This document shows positions 9,455-19,093 of a DNA stretch of 64,000 nucleotides, in pieces. The position numbers and the translations under genes were made by a program. The notes under the pieces are model-generated. The model saw nothing but the letters and a program-made list of their open reading frames with translations, was not told the DNA's origin and made no database searches. The stretch is from NCBI RefSeq assembly GCF_024170465.1, contig NZ_JALJYF010000002.1, positions 620,001 to 684,000 of the forward strand, written 5' to 3'. Origin of the DNA: Natronospira proteinivora (GTDB taxonomy: Bacteria; Pseudomonadota; Gammaproteobacteria; Natronospirales; Natronospiraceae). Each line of letters starts with the position of its first letter. The stretch's first letter is position 1.

Positions 9455-9902
9455 GGGCAGTCCTTAAACCTTGAGCAGTTCGAACGAAGCCGAAGCCAGC
9501 TCATCCCCTCCACTGCTTTAATTCAGGAGGATCGAGTGCAGGGTGGGACTGGCCAGGGCTAGGCCACTCGCCAAGGATGTCGCGCCCAGAGCCCCAGGGA
9601 TGGGTCCATGCGTCCCTGGACAGTTCCACCCTGTGCTCGAGCCGTGAAGTCTTGAAAGAAGCCCACCCCCCTCTGGCTGGCAAAGCCTGAATCGCCGCGT
9701 AGGGTTTTGATCGGATTGCATTGTGGCGTTCAGCCATTGAAACACTAATCAATGTTGGAATTGGGCAGATTCAGGGCATGGCTTCTTAGCGAATACCCGG
9801 GCCACTCCAACTACAGCCAGCTGAGGATGTAGATTTCTGTTTTAACTTCACGACTGAATCTTACGAGAGACTTAAAACCAGAGGCTTCGCGGGACGGAGA
9901 AC
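9455..9902. other. Convergent intergenic region with a dispersed hairpin-rich repeat
   Basis: No credible gene in 448 bases. From 9481 to about 9823 it holds the longer copy of a repeat also found at 30123-30260 (see the repeat entries). Short frames in it lack Shine-Dalgarno sequences and family resemblance. Confidence 0.6.
9481..9823. repeat. Dispersed intergenic repeat, long copy
   Basis: The left end (9481-9499) matches the left arm of the copy at 30123. A 21-base core at 9526-9546 is identical to 30154-30174. The right part near 9786-9820 resembles 30201-30234. Compared with the short copy there is an extra central ~200 bases. Within this copy 9529-9558 and 9614-9643 form an imperfect inverted repeat (about 24 of 30 positions) able to fold into a long hairpin. 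No coding capacity, so a MITE-like or REP-like element is inferred. Confidence 0.6.
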
Positions 9903-12419
9903 TCAACGGCTTCCGTCTGCCTTGCTGTCCTGGCCCCGAGTGGATTTGGCAGCCAGCTGTTTGCGGCATTGACGCAGGGCCTTGGCCATCTCGGCGCCGG
10001 TCTGGAAACGCTCTTCCGGCCTCTTGGCCAGGGCCTTGTCCATGATGGTACCGACACAGGGGGGCAAATCCAGGCGCAGGTGGCGGACATCCGGATGCTT
10101 TTCATTGGCGATCTTGTACATCAGCGTCGCCAGGGGCTGGCCATCAAAAGGCAACTCGCCGCGCAGCATCTGATAGAAGGTGACGCCAAGGGAGAAGATA
10201 TCGGAACGGCCATCCACCTTCTTGCCCAGCACCTGCTCCGGTGACATATACGAGGGTGTCCCCAGAATGGTGCCGGTCTTGGTCTTGCTGGCATCGGTAA
10301 GGCAGGCGACGCCGAAATCGGTCACCTTGATTCGGCGGGTACGCCGGTCATAGATCATGTTACCCGGCTTCACATCCCGGTGAACCACATGATGGCCATG
10401 GGCGTAATGCAGGGCGTCGGCCACCTGGGCGATGATGTCGAACACCGTGGGCACGGGCAGCAGCTTGCCCGGACGGGTGTAACGTTGCAGACTGCTGCCG
10501 TCCAGGTAATCCATGGCGATGTAGGCCAGATCGGCTTCCTCGCCCACATCGTAAATGGTGACAATGCTGGGATGGTTCAGACGGCCCGCGGTCTCCGCTT
10601 CCCGGAAGAAACGGTCGGTAACCTTCTCCAACTGCTCGCCTTCAAACTCTTCCGACAGGGCCACGGTCTTCACCGCCACGGTACGGCCAATCCGGGGATC
10701 GCGGCCCAGATAAACCACCCCCATGGCACCCCGGCCCAGCTCCTTCTCTATTTCGTAACGACCCAGCATGGGCTTTTGCATGCCGTCCTCGGTGAGCACC
10801 AGTGAGCGCACCCCGCCCCGGCTGCTGCCCAGGGCCATCTTGCTTTCCAGCACCCCGAGCTTTCGGATCCGAGCTTCCACATCGGCAAAGCCCGGGGAAA
10901 GGCGGTTGATATGACGAAGCACCACCTGGGCCTTGGCAAACAGGCGACGCCGTTCAAAATCCAGGCCCAGGTCATAGAGCTGATCCAGCAGGCGGGGCTC
11001 GGGCTGGCATAGCTTGAGCCGCTCGTACGCCGCATCCAGACGCCCCATGGATTGCCAGGCCTGGCCCAGCAAGCGGTTAGCCTCGGACAACTCACCGGAG
11101 AACAACTGCCGCCGCTCGGCCAGATACTGCTTGAGCCCCAGAGCCAGATGACCGGTGAGCAAGGCGATTACCGGCATGGCCAAGTCCAGGCGCATCATGC
11201 GCGCCATGGGCATAACCAGCTGCACATTGAAAAGCACCACCGCCAACAGCAGGGTCAGGGCAATGCCCGTGGCCAAGCCGACCCGGGGCAATAGATAAGC
11301 TAGATAAAGACCAACCACCACCAGAACAGCCCAGGGGAGGACAGCCAGCCAGTCGGGGGCTCCATAGACATCCCCCCGTATCAGGGCATTGCTGTGATGC
11401 CCCACCACTTCCAGGGGATTCATGTCCACGCCCAATGGGCTGGGCAGACGATCGGCCCATTGGGCGGAGGTAGTGCCTAGGATCACGGCCTTTCCCGCCA
11501 GGCTTTCGGCATCCACCCGGCCTTCGAGCACATCATTCAAAGAGACTCGCTGGAGGGCGTTGTCACCGCCGCCAGCATAAAAATGGGGCTGAAAGTGATA
11601 GCCGGTATCCGTGCTGATACGCTGGGACCCCAGGGTCAGGCCCGACTGGTCTTCCACCCGGATCGCGGAGGCGCTGTCATCCAGCATGCGGGCAGCAATA
11701 TGAACCGAAAGGGCGGGGAAATACATACCATCACTGTGCAGCAAGGCGGCCGGCTGACGGGTCGCCAAACGCTGTTCGGCATGGGGCAGAAAGCCCACCC
11801 CGTCCACTTCACTGCTCAGGCCAGGATGAACCGGCAACAGGCGCCCCTCCGGCATGGACCGAGCCGCGGTGAGATAGCCTTGCACTTGGTCCTGAAAGCT
11901 GGCCTGCAGGTTCAGGTTCAGGGCGCTGGCACGGAGATAATCCGGCAGCCAGTCCGCTTCCAGGGATCGATGTTCGTCTGTCGAGGACCAACTGCGGTAT
12001 GGCAGACCAAGCAACACGGTACCGGGCCCATCCAGGCGAGCGGCCAGCAAGGCATCCGCCACGGGCCCGGCCAGCCCCCAGTCCGGGGGCAACACCAGGG
12101 CGGTCACTCGGGCACCACTTTCCCGGCTGAATATCGCCGCTTCCCCCACTGCCTCAGCCAATTCCGGCCAATCGGAAAAACGCCGCAGGGATTGATCATC
12201 CACTTCCACCAGCAACACATGATCACCGGCCCCACGTTCAGGGGCCAGCCGCATTCCCCATTCGGAAACCTGACCGTCCACGACGCTCCACGCCCCCGCC
12301 AAGCCGGCGAGGCCCACAAGAAGTGCAACGATCAGACCGACAAAACGATCATGTCTCAGCCAATTCAATGCAAACGGCCCCCGGCCAGATGAGCTGACAT
12401 TATGGAATAATCTCCCCAA
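9903..12419 (-). CDS. CHASE2-domain membrane serine/threonine protein kinase
   Basis: About 838 residues. One N-terminal membrane helix (residues ~25-45) leads into a CHASE2 extracytoplasmic sensor (VLLVEVDDQSLRRF to about residue 330). Three more membrane helices follow (about 350-440), then a helical, TPR-like linker. From about residue 550 there is a complete Hanks-type kinase: glycine loop LGRGAMGVVYLG, VAVKT, catalytic HRDVKPGN, DFG and GTPSYMSPEQ. It should phosphorylate Ser/Thr targets in response to an unknown periplasmic signal. The start is uncertain: TTG 12419 gives this length, while a nearby ATG is out of frame and a second in-frame TTG lies 17 codons later. Divergent from the gene at 12501. 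Confidence 0.92.
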   Translation of the reverse strand: MGRLFHNVSSSGRGPFALNWLRHDRFVGLIVALLVGLAGLAGAWSVVDGQVSEWGMRLAPERGAGDHVLLVEVDDQSLRRFSDWPELAEAVGEAAIFSRESGARVTALVLPPDWGLAGPVADALLAARLDGPGTVLLGLPYRSWSSTDEHRSLEADWLPDYLRASALNLNLQASFQDQVQGYLTAARSMPEGRLLPVHPGLSSEVDGVGFLPHAEQRLATRQPAALLHSDGMYFPALSVHIAARMLDDSASAIRVEDQSGLTLGSQRISTDTGYHFQPHFYAGGGDNALQRVSLNDVLEGRVDAESLAGKAVILGTTSAQWADRLPSPLGVDMNPLEVVGHHSNALIRGDVYGAPDWLAVLPWAVLVVVGLYLAYLLPRVGLATGIALTLLLAVVLFNVQLVMPMARMMRLDLAMPVIALLTGHLALGLKQYLAERRQLFSGELSEANRLLGQAWQSMGRLDAAYERLKLCQPEPRLLDQLYDLGLDFERRRLFAKAQVVLRHINRLSPGFADVEARIRKLGVLESKMALGSSRGGVRSLVLTEDGMQKPMLGRYEIEKELGRGAMGVVYLGRDPRIGRTVAVKTVALSEEFEGEQLEKVTDRFFREAETAGRLNHPSIVTIYDVGEEADLAYIAMDYLDGSSLQRYTRPGKLLPVPTVFDIIAQVADALHYAHGHHVVHRDVKPGNMIYDRRTRRIKVTDFGVACLTDASKTKTGTILGTPSYMSPEQVLGKKVDGRSDIFSLGVTFYQMLRGELPFDGQPLATLMYKIANEKHPDVRHLRLDLPPCVGTIMDKALAKRPEERFQTGAEMAKALRQCRKQLAAKSTRGQDSKADGSR

Positions 12420-12500
12420 GCAGATGTCAGAGGCTACACCAGACTATACCTGCGGCGCGAGCCCGGCCCATGGGCTGCCCAAAACCATCAGGAAAGCATC

Positions 12501-13184
12501 ATGCAAGTGATACTCAAACTGCTAGGCGTGCTTCTTTGTCTTGCTCTGGTTGAGACCGCCATGGCCCGGGACTGGGATGGAGACTGGTCCCTGCGTTATG
12601 AGGCCCGCCTGAGCAGTGAAACCCTGCACCCGACAGTGGCCGGCGAAGACCGACAACTGGAGCAGCAGATCGCCGGCCTGCATTTCCAGGAAGTCGTTGC
12701 CGGGGGCATTTACGGTGGCCTGAGTGCAGGCTTTCCCTCCATTCGCTGGCAGCAGCCGGGCCGAGATGATTCCCCCCGCATGGGTGGTTGGCAACTGGGC
12801 CTGAGCCTGGGGGGGCGCCACCCCCACAACAGCGAACTGGCGATGGTCTGGGAGGCCAGTTATGGCTGGATCCAGGTGAGCGGTGATCTGGCGGAAGACG
12901 AGAGCCTGAGTCTGGACCTGCGCGAAACCAGCAGCCGTGTGGGGCTGGATTGGCAGCGGGATGCCTGGGCCATCACCGTGGGTGTGACCCGCCGGCATTG
13001 GGACGGCGAGGAAAGAATCGACGGGGATAGTCGCGGGCCCAGCCGGAACCTGAGCTGGCGACCGGATGATCACGCTTTTATTGAAACCCGGCTGCGAATC
13101 AATGACAGCGGCTGGTTGTCTCTTGGCCTGACTAATACCGGGGAGGATCGTCGCATCACCCTGGGCTTCGGACGGGGCTACTAG
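12501..13184 (+). CDS. Exported, probable outer-membrane beta-barrel protein
   Basis: 227 residues with a signal peptide ending near ETAMA-RDW. The rest alternates polar and hydrophobic residues in short strands (GGIYGGLSAGF, WQLGLSLGG, ELAMVWEASYGW, SSRVGLDW, AWAITVGVTRRHW, WLSLGLTNTG). It ends in ITLGFGRGY with a C-terminal aromatic, the usual signal of outer-membrane barrels. About eight strands would fit. No named family recognised. It starts at ATG 12501, ~80 bases from the divergent CHASE2-kinase start. The two may be functionally linked, but this is only positional. Confidence 0.7.
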   Translation: MQVILKLLGVLLCLALVETAMARDWDGDWSLRYEARLSSETLHPTVAGEDRQLEQQIAGLHFQEVVAGGIYGGLSAGFPSIRWQQPGRDDSPRMGGWQLGLSLGGRHPHNSELAMVWEASYGWIQVSGDLAEDESLSLDLRETSSRVGLDWQRDAWAITVGVTRRHWDGEERIDGDSRGPSRNLSWRPDDHAFIETRLRINDSGWLSLGLTNTGEDRRITLGFGRGY

Positions 13185-13207
13185 GTGAAATGCCGGGTCG
13201 GACAGCG

Positions 13208-13612
13208 CTAGAAGGGCGGTAAGTGATCGCTGAGCCAGGCCTCCACTTCGGTCGCGGATTTGCGTCCGGCACTGCGGGCCACCGTGTTACCGTGCCGGTC
13301 GAACAACACCAGGGTCACCGCGTCCACGTCGTATTGCTCGGCAAAGCGCTCCCCCCGAGGCGTATTCAGGTCGGCAACCAGATAATGCATGGCATCAGGA
13401 TGACGGTCGCGAACCTGTCCCAACTGATCCATCAGATCCACGCTCTCGACATAATTATGGTCATGGACCAGCACCACCGCCGGCTCGCCGGTACCGATCA
13501 CGCTGAGATCGGTGCTGAAGCCCATGGGCAGCATGCTCAGTAGCAGCCAGCCCAACAGAATCAGGGCGGCCAGGATCAACAGAACGGACAAGGGCTTCGC
13601 AAAGGATTTCAT
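13208..13612 (-). CDS. Membrane-anchored thioredoxin-fold-like protein without CxxC
   Basis: 134 residues. One N-terminal hydrophobic helix (VLLILAALILLGWLLLSML) anchors a small domain with thioredoxin-like strand order: PAVVLVHDHNY, MHYLVADLN, VDAVTLVLFDRHG, then a terminal helix. At the usual active-site position it reads HDHNYVES, with no cysteine at all, so no redox activity is expected. Function unknown. Its start (ATG 13612) is divergent from rlmM by about 80 bases; it is convergent with the barrel-like gene. Confidence 0.7.
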   Translation of the reverse strand: MKSFAKPLSVLLILAALILLGWLLLSMLPMGFSTDLSVIGTGEPAVVLVHDHNYVESVDLMDQLGQVRDRHPDAMHYLVADLNTPRGERFAEQYDVDAVTLVLFDRHGNTVARSAGRKSATEVEAWLSDHLPPF

Positions 13613-13691
13613 GCCATGCTCCCGGACATTTCACGGTAGAGTTCGATCTCGGCCGCCAATTCTAACCGAAGCGACAGGAAATCACCGCACC

Positions 13692-14789
13692 ATGGCCACG
13701 GTTGAAGCAAGCCTGCACGCCCCCAACTGGCTGCTCCATTGTCGTCCCGGCATGGAATCGGCCACTGCCGCCGAGATGGAGGAACGGGCCCGCGCGCAAG
13801 GCATCCTCGGCACCTACGCCATCGCCCAGGCAAACAGCGCCTATCTGCGCTTGTGCCAGCCGGACCCGGACCAGGCCCGGGCCATGGTGGAGCAGGCGCC
13901 CACGGGCCACATCTTTGCCCGTCAATTGATCCATGAACATTGCTGGATGGAAGGACTACCCCAGCGTGACCGGCTCAGCCCCATTCTGGCCGCATTACCC
14001 CGTCATCAAGGCTTTGAGGGGATCCAGCTCAGTGCGCCGGACAGCAATGAGGGCAAGGCACTGTCCCGATTCCTCAAGGGCTTTGGCCGGGCCCTCAGGC
14101 AGGGTGCCGAACAACAGGGGATCGATCTGGCGTTGCCCGGCGCCCCTCGCCTGCATTTATTTTTCCCCGATTCCAACCGGGTCAGCATTGGTTTCAACCA
14201 GGATCCGGCCAGTCCGCCAGGCGGCATCCGACGCCTGCGCATGCCCGGCCAAGCCCCCAGTCGCTCGACCCTGAAACTGGAAGAAGCGCTGCTGACCCTG
14301 CTCAGTGAGGCGGAAAGAAACCGCTGGCTTCAGCCGGGGCTTCGGGCGGTGGATCTGGGCGCCGCACCCGGGGGCTGGAGCTGGCAGATGGTGCGTCGTC
14401 ATATCCAGGTCACGGCAGTGGACAACGGCCCCATGGCGCCCTCCCTGATGGACAGCGGGCTGGTGGAGCATGTGCGGGCGGATGGTTTCACCTGGCGGCC
14501 GCCGCGGGCGGTGGACTGGCTATTGTGCGACATGGTGGACAAGCCGGGGCGGGTGGCGGCCCGCATGCAGGAATGGCTGGGCCAGAGCTGGACCCGGCAC
14601 GCGGTATTCAATCTCAAACTCCCCATGAAGCGGCCCTGGCCCATCGTTCGCAATCTGCTTTGGGGCCTAGAATCGGCATTGGCGGAAAGCCGCCCCAGTC
14701 TCGAACTCCGGGCCCGCCAGCTCTACCACGACCGGGAGGAGATCACGGTACTGGCCGTGGACCCTGACGGGCCCGGCGCTCGAAAATAG
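13692..14789 (+). CDS. rlmM: 23S rRNA 2'-O-ribose C2498 methyltransferase RlmM
   Basis: 365 residues, matching the E. coli enzyme (366). It methylates the 2'-OH of C2498 in 23S rRNA using S-adenosylmethionine. Seen: an N-terminal THUMP-like region (LLHCRPGMESATAAEM), the SAM motif VDLGAAPGGWSWQMV near residue 220, the catalytic region WLLCDMVDKP and the Lys in FNLKLPMKRPWP. The start is ATG 13692, preceded by AGGA; the frame stays open further upstream but there overlaps the divergent gene and has no ribosome-binding site. Confidence 0.95.
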   Translation: MATVEASLHAPNWLLHCRPGMESATAAEMEERARAQGILGTYAIAQANSAYLRLCQPDPDQARAMVEQAPTGHIFARQLIHEHCWMEGLPQRDRLSPILAALPRHQGFEGIQLSAPDSNEGKALSRFLKGFGRALRQGAEQQGIDLALPGAPRLHLFFPDSNRVSIGFNQDPASPPGGIRRLRMPGQAPSRSTLKLEEALLTLLSEAERNRWLQPGLRAVDLGAAPGGWSWQMVRRHIQVTAVDNGPMAPSLMDSGLVEHVRADGFTWRPPRAVDWLLCDMVDKPGRVAARMQEWLGQSWTRHAVFNLKLPMKRPWPIVRNLLWGLESALAESRPSLELRARQLYHDREEITVLAVDPDGPGARK

Positions 14790-14894
14790 TCAGTGGGCAG
14801 CTCGTCCCATTGCCGCCATTCGCCGGAAGGCCTGCTACGCTTTAGGGTGGGGTCAGCCCCCTAGAGCACTTCATCCGGCAGAGGGGAAGGCGTC

Positions 14895-15725
14895 ATGAGA
14901 CAAGCGAGCATTCATACATTGTTCTGGGGAGCCTGTGTCCTGCTGCTCCTGTCAGCCTGTGAACAGGCGGAGCCCCCTGCGGAGGAAACCGCCACCGACG
15001 AGGCGGCGCCCGAAGCGGTGAGCGACTGTCAGCTGACCATGGGCTGGGATCCCTGGGAGCCCTACCACTACATGACCCCCAAGGGTGAGGTGGACGGGCT
15101 GGACGTGGAACTGGTCCGCGCCGCCGCCGAGCGAATGGATTGCGAGCTCGACTTTGTCCAGGACGATTTCCTGACCCTGTTGGACGGGCTGCGCGCCGGC
15201 GAGATCGATCTGATTCCCGGAGCCACCCACACCGAGGCCCGAGCTCAATTCGCCCACTTCAGCGATCCTTATCGAGTGGAGTACTTCACCATCTGGATCC
15301 GGACCGATGATCAGGAATTGCTGGAAGGCAAAGACCTGACTTCCCTGCTGGAATCCGGTCGGCGGGTGGGCTTCACGGAAGGCTTCATTTACGGCAGCGA
15401 GGTGGAGTCACTCATGGCCGATCCCGAGCACGAAGTCCTTCTACGGGGGGCCCGGATCGGTGACCTGAATCTGCTGCGCCTCATTGATCATGATATCGAC
15501 GCCATGATTGAGGACCCCTATGTGGCCACGTCCATTCAGCGGCGTCTGGGCTTCGGTGAGCAAGTGGTACGCCTGGAGCACGAGCTGGGCCGTGGGGATG
15601 TCCACCTGATGTTCAGTCAATCCTCGGTGGACGAGCCGCTGGTGGAACGCTTCAACGATGTCCTGGCCGAACTGGAGGAAGACGGAACTCAGGATGAAAT
15701 CGCCGCCCGTTACCAGAAGCCCTGA
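14895..15725 (+). CDS. Family 3 solute-binding lipoprotein (amino-acid type)
   Basis: A 276-residue periplasmic lipoprotein: signal helix with lipobox LSAC (Cys ~22), an acidic linker, then a bacterial solute-binding protein family 3 fold. Family features are WDPWEPYHY at the start of lobe 1, GEVDGLDVELVRAAAERM, LLDGLRAGEIDLIPGATHTEARAQ and lobe-2 DAMIEDPYVATSI. These bind polar amino acids or related solutes, usually for an ABC importer, but no permease or ATPase gene is adjacent. It may be an orphan receptor or serve a remote transporter. The start is ATG 14895 after GGGGAAGG. A strong terminator follows 45 bases after the stop. Confidence 0.88.
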   Translation: MRQASIHTLFWGACVLLLLSACEQAEPPAEETATDEAAPEAVSDCQLTMGWDPWEPYHYMTPKGEVDGLDVELVRAAAERMDCELDFVQDDFLTLLDGLRAGEIDLIPGATHTEARAQFAHFSDPYRVEYFTIWIRTDDQELLEGKDLTSLLESGRRVGFTEGFIYGSEVESLMADPEHEVLLRGARIGDLNLLRLIDHDIDAMIEDPYVATSIQRRLGFGEQVVRLEHELGRGDVHLMFSQSSVDEPLVERFNDVLAELEEDGTQDEIAARYQKP

Positions 15726-15769
15726 CGCCGACTGCTTCGAGGACAAGCATCGATTCTCTTCCAGGAAGC

Positions 15770-15807
15770 AAAAAAGGCCGGCCTGAATCATCAGGCCGGC
15801 CTTTTTT
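15770..15807. terminator. Bidirectional rho-independent terminator
   Basis: A perfect stem with arms GGCCGGCCTGA and TCAGGCCGGCC and a 4-base loop, flanked by six A on the left and six T on the right. It therefore works on both strands. It lies between the convergent solute-binding gene and the M13 peptidase gene. Confidence 0.93.
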
Positions 15808-15829
15808 AATCACCCTCTGTCAGATCGAC

Positions 15830-17878
15830 TTACCAGATGTTGGCCCGTTCCTCTTCCGGCAGGTACATCTCATCGTCCGGCGAGACATCGAATGCCTCAT
15901 AGAAACCCGGGATATTCGGCAGGGTCGTATTGACGCGAAACTCGCCGGGTGAATGGGGGCGAGTCTGGAGGTGCTGGCGCAAGGCCTCATCCCGGAACTG
16001 GATTCGCCAGATCTGGCCCCAGCCCAGGAAGAAACGTTGCTCACCCGTGAATCCTTCGATCTCTGGTGCCGCTTCTCCGTCCAGGGACAACTGATAGGCC
16101 CGCCAGGCCACCCGCAGGCCGCCGTGGTCGGCAATGTTCTCGCCTAGAGTGGCCCGACCATCGATGTTCACCCCTTCAAGAGGTTCTTCGGCACTGAATT
16201 GGTCCACCAACACCTGGGAGCGGTCCTGGAATTCTTCTTCCGAACCCTCGGACCACCAATCCCGCAGATTCCCATCTCCGTCCACCTGACGACCGGAATC
16301 ATCGAAACCATGGCTGATCTCATGACCGATCACCGCACCGATGGCACCATAATTGATGGCATCGTCTGCATTCACATCAAAGAATGGTGGCTGCAGGATC
16401 GCGGCCGGAAAGACAATCTCGGTCATGGAAGGCGAATAATAGGCATTCACCGTCTGCGGGGTCATGAACCATTCGTCCCGGTCCACCTCTTCACCCAGGT
16501 GATTAAGCATACGCTCATGCTCATAAGCCCGTGACCGCATCACATTGCCCAGCAGATCTTCGGGGTCCACTTCCAGGCCCTCGTAGCTCCGCCATTCATC
16601 CGGGTAACCAATCTTGGTATTGAAATCTTCCAGCTTTGCCAGGGCCTCGTCCCGGGTATCCGGGCTCATCCAGGGGGACTCCTCCAATGTCTGCTGGAAG
16701 GCAATCATCAGGTTGTCCACCATCTCGGCCATGCGTTCGCTGGCCTCTTCATCATAGTGGCGTTCCACATAGAGCTTGCCGAGCTGGAATCCCACCACGC
16801 TGTTTAGCGTTTGGATCGCTCGTTCCCAGCGAGGCTCCTGTTCTTCCAGTCCCTGCAAGACGCGGCCCGAAAAATCAAAGCGGGCATCAGCAAAATCGCT
16901 GGACAGGTATTGGGCATAACGGCTCAACACCCGCCACTGCAGGTAGGTCTGCCAATCATCCAGAGGATGTTCAGAGAGGAGCCTGTCAGCTTCACTCAGA
17001 TAATCAGGCTGACGGACAACCACGGCGTCCACCGCTTCCACGCCAAGGGAATCCAGGAACTCCGACCAGTTCATACCCGGCGCCAACTCTTTCAAAGACG
17101 CCATTTCCTTGCGGTTGTAGGTGGCCACCGGGTCCCGGTTTTCAACTCGGGTCCAGTGATGCTCTGCCAACTCGCTTTCCAGGGCCATGATGGAATCGGC
17201 CGCTTGTGACGGAGATTCATGCCCCATCAACTCGAACATCTCGGCAATATGCTCAAGATAAGCTTGCCGGACATCCTCATTGGCTTCATCCAGGTAATAG
17301 TCCCGTTCGGGGAGACCCAGCCCGGACTGACTGATATAGCTAATGTATTGCTCGGAGTCGCGCGCATCCTGACGCACAAAGAAACTAAAGGGGCCGTTGA
17401 CGCCATAAGTCGGCAACTCAGCCAGCAGGGACTTGAGCTCATCCCGGTCTTCAATGGAGGTGACTTTTGACAACAGGGGCTGCAAGGGCTCCAGGCCCAG
17501 CGTTTCCAGACGCTCCTCATCCATGAAGCTGATGTAGAAATCCCGAATCATCTGCTCCGGGCTACCTGTTTCCACACCTTCGGCTTGGGATACTTCATCC
17601 ACAAGCTCACGCAGATCTCTTTCCGCCTGCTCACGAAGTTCGTCAAAGCTCCCGTAACGCGCTCGGTCAGATGGGATATCGGTACGCGCCATCCAGCCGC
17701 CATTCACGAAACGAAAAAAATCATCCTGGGGACGAACATCCCGGTCCATATTTTCCAGGTCCACACCCAAGGCACGAGGTGCCTCCTGATCCGTGGACGA
17801 TGCTCCTTCTCCCATTTCTTCCTGGCCGCATGCAAACAAAACACTTGCACACAGCAACACCAACAGGTGTCTGCTCAT
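15830..17878 (-). CDS. M13 family zinc metallopeptidase, lipoprotein (neprilysin/PepO-like)
   Basis: 682 residues. The signal peptide ends in the lipobox-like LFAC, so it is a predicted lipoprotein acting outside the cytoplasm on oligopeptides. The mature N terminus has the M13 opening DFFRFVNGGWM. The zinc site is HEISH in VIGHEISHGFDDSG near residue 519, with the third ligand Glu in LGENIADHGG near 583. The C-terminal NTTLPNIPGFYEAFDV is also typical. The usual terminal CxxW reads ANIW, without the Cys. The protein is markedly acidic. Monocistronic: terminators or divergent space on both sides. Confidence 0.95.
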   Translation of the reverse strand: MSRHLLVLLCASVLFACGQEEMGEGASSTDQEAPRALGVDLENMDRDVRPQDDFFRFVNGGWMARTDIPSDRARYGSFDELREQAERDLRELVDEVSQAEGVETGSPEQMIRDFYISFMDEERLETLGLEPLQPLLSKVTSIEDRDELKSLLAELPTYGVNGPFSFFVRQDARDSEQYISYISQSGLGLPERDYYLDEANEDVRQAYLEHIAEMFELMGHESPSQAADSIMALESELAEHHWTRVENRDPVATYNRKEMASLKELAPGMNWSEFLDSLGVEAVDAVVVRQPDYLSEADRLLSEHPLDDWQTYLQWRVLSRYAQYLSSDFADARFDFSGRVLQGLEEQEPRWERAIQTLNSVVGFQLGKLYVERHYDEEASERMAEMVDNLMIAFQQTLEESPWMSPDTRDEALAKLEDFNTKIGYPDEWRSYEGLEVDPEDLLGNVMRSRAYEHERMLNHLGEEVDRDEWFMTPQTVNAYYSPSMTEIVFPAAILQPPFFDVNADDAINYGAIGAVIGHEISHGFDDSGRQVDGDGNLRDWWSEGSEEEFQDRSQVLVDQFSAEEPLEGVNIDGRATLGENIADHGGLRVAWRAYQLSLDGEAAPEIEGFTGEQRFFLGWGQIWRIQFRDEALRQHLQTRPHSPGEFRVNTTLPNIPGFYEAFDVSPDDEMYLPEEERANIW

Positions 17879-18019
17879 CGTTGCACCTCAAAGTTTTCGG
17901 ACAAAAAAATTCAGACGCACACAGGCGCCCGGGGTTCAATTCAGAGTGGGAACTGGCCGATGACTGAAACCGAGATCAAGCTCGCCGCCCTTATAATCGG
18001 GCAGCTTCCCACAAACAGC

Positions 18020-18439
18020 CTAGTGGAGCCAGTCGTCGATGAACCGTTCCAGATCATCGTAAGTGTAGTTTTCGAACCAGATATAGCGCAGACCGATCCG
18101 GAACCGATCTCCCTCATCGGCCCTGGCCGCCACTACCCGGCAGCGGGCATCTACATCCGAGTAGCGACCGTCCTTGAGCGGTAGCTGCATCTGGATCCGC
18201 AACTCCTCGCCGGCAAGCTTGCCCTGCATGGCTGATTCAGGCAGCAATTGCCGAGCGGTGCTGCTACTGCAGAGCATCTGCAAACCTGTCAGGGAAATAT
18301 CCAGAGCCAGGGCAGAATGAGCCTTGCCCTGACCATCCAGCACCTTCACCGGGTGCTGGGTATCGATTCGCTCGAATACCCGGCGGTCATCACTGGCGCC
18401 CAGTTTGCTTGAATGATCAATTTCGCCCATATCCTTCAC
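18020..18439 (-). CDS. PilZ-domain protein
   Basis: 139 residues. The c-di-GMP binding signature is complete: RRVFERID (RxxxR) near residue 20 and DISLTG (D/NxSxxG) near residue 47. Hydrophobic strands follow, such as CRVVAA and FRIGLRYIWF. No other domain is present, so it is probably a cytoplasmic single-domain c-di-GMP effector. The start is ATG 18439 with GGAG upstream. It could respond to the EAL and HD-GYP proteins in this window, but the genes are not linked. Confidence 0.9.
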   Translation of the reverse strand: MKDMGEIDHSSKLGASDDRRVFERIDTQHPVKVLDGQGKAHSALALDISLTGLQMLCSSSTARQLLPESAMQGKLAGEELRIQMQLPLKDGRYSDVDARCRVVAARADEGDRFRIGLRYIWFENYTYDDLERFIDDWLH

Positions 18440-18549
18440 TCCCTGTATTTTGATTGACCGGGCACATCGGCGAGGGTCAATCGGGTGTCTTTATCAGACG
18501 GCTGCATTCCCGGCATCCGTCACCTCCTTCCTTGAGTCCATCCGCTCTC

Positions 18550-18575
18550 CCCAACTTTATGTTGGGTTTTTTTTT
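18550..18575 (+). terminator. Plus-strand terminator-like hairpin with T tract
   Basis: CCCAAC (18550-18555), loop TTTAT, GTTGGG (18561-18566), then nine T. The motif ATGTTGGGTTTTTT is repeated at 18580-18592. It faces the plus strand although the gene it abuts (msrA) is on the minus strand, so it would block antisense transcription. Confidence 0.5.
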
Positions 18576-18590
18576 AAAATGTTGGGTTTT

Positions 18591-19067
18591 TTAAATTGCA
18601 CAGCTGCTCAACCCCTTCTTCTCCAGATAACGTTGATGATACTCCTCAGCAGGATAGAAGGCCGTGGCCGGACTGATTTCGGTCACAATGGGTCGCTTGA
18701 AACGCCCTGACCGGTCCAGTGCCTCGCGCGCTGTTTCAGCTTTTTCTTTCTGCTCTGGTGAATGGTAGAAAATCGCAGAGCGGTACTGGCTACCCACATC
18801 CGGCCCCTGGCGATTCAGGCTGGTGGGATCATGCATTTCCCAAAAAACCGATAGCAATTCTTCATAGCTCAACCGCTGGGGGTCAAACTGAATCTCCACC
18901 ACCTCGGCATGGCCAGTCTCTCCGGTACAGACGTCTTCGTAGCTGGGATTCTCGTGATCCCCCCCTTGATAACCCACACGGGTTTCCAGCACGCCGTCCA
19001 TTTCCCGGAAGCGGGCCTCCACGCCCCAGAAACAACCGGCGCCGAAACTGGCTTTTTCTGATCGCAT
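18591..19067 (-). CDS. msrA: Peptide-methionine (S)-S-oxide reductase
   Basis: A 158-residue repair enzyme that reduces methionine-S-sulfoxide in proteins. The catalytic GCFWG (Cys 12) opens the protein in SFGAGCFWGVEARF. Family blocks YQGGDHENPSYEDVCTG and GHAEVVEIQFDP follow, then FWEMHDPTSLNRQGPDVGSQ with YRSAIFY. There is no signal peptide, so it is cytoplasmic. The C terminus carries a resolving-type Cys in LSSCAI. The start is ATG 19067, preceded by GGAG. Confidence 0.96.
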   Translation of the reverse strand: MRSEKASFGAGCFWGVEARFREMDGVLETRVGYQGGDHENPSYEDVCTGETGHAEVVEIQFDPQRLSYEELLSVFWEMHDPTSLNRQGPDVGSQYRSAIFYHSPEQKEKAETAREALDRSGRFKRPIVTEISPATAFYPAEEYHQRYLEKKGLSSCAI

Positions 19068-19093
19068 TCTCTCGCTCCTGCCCCAAGGTCTGA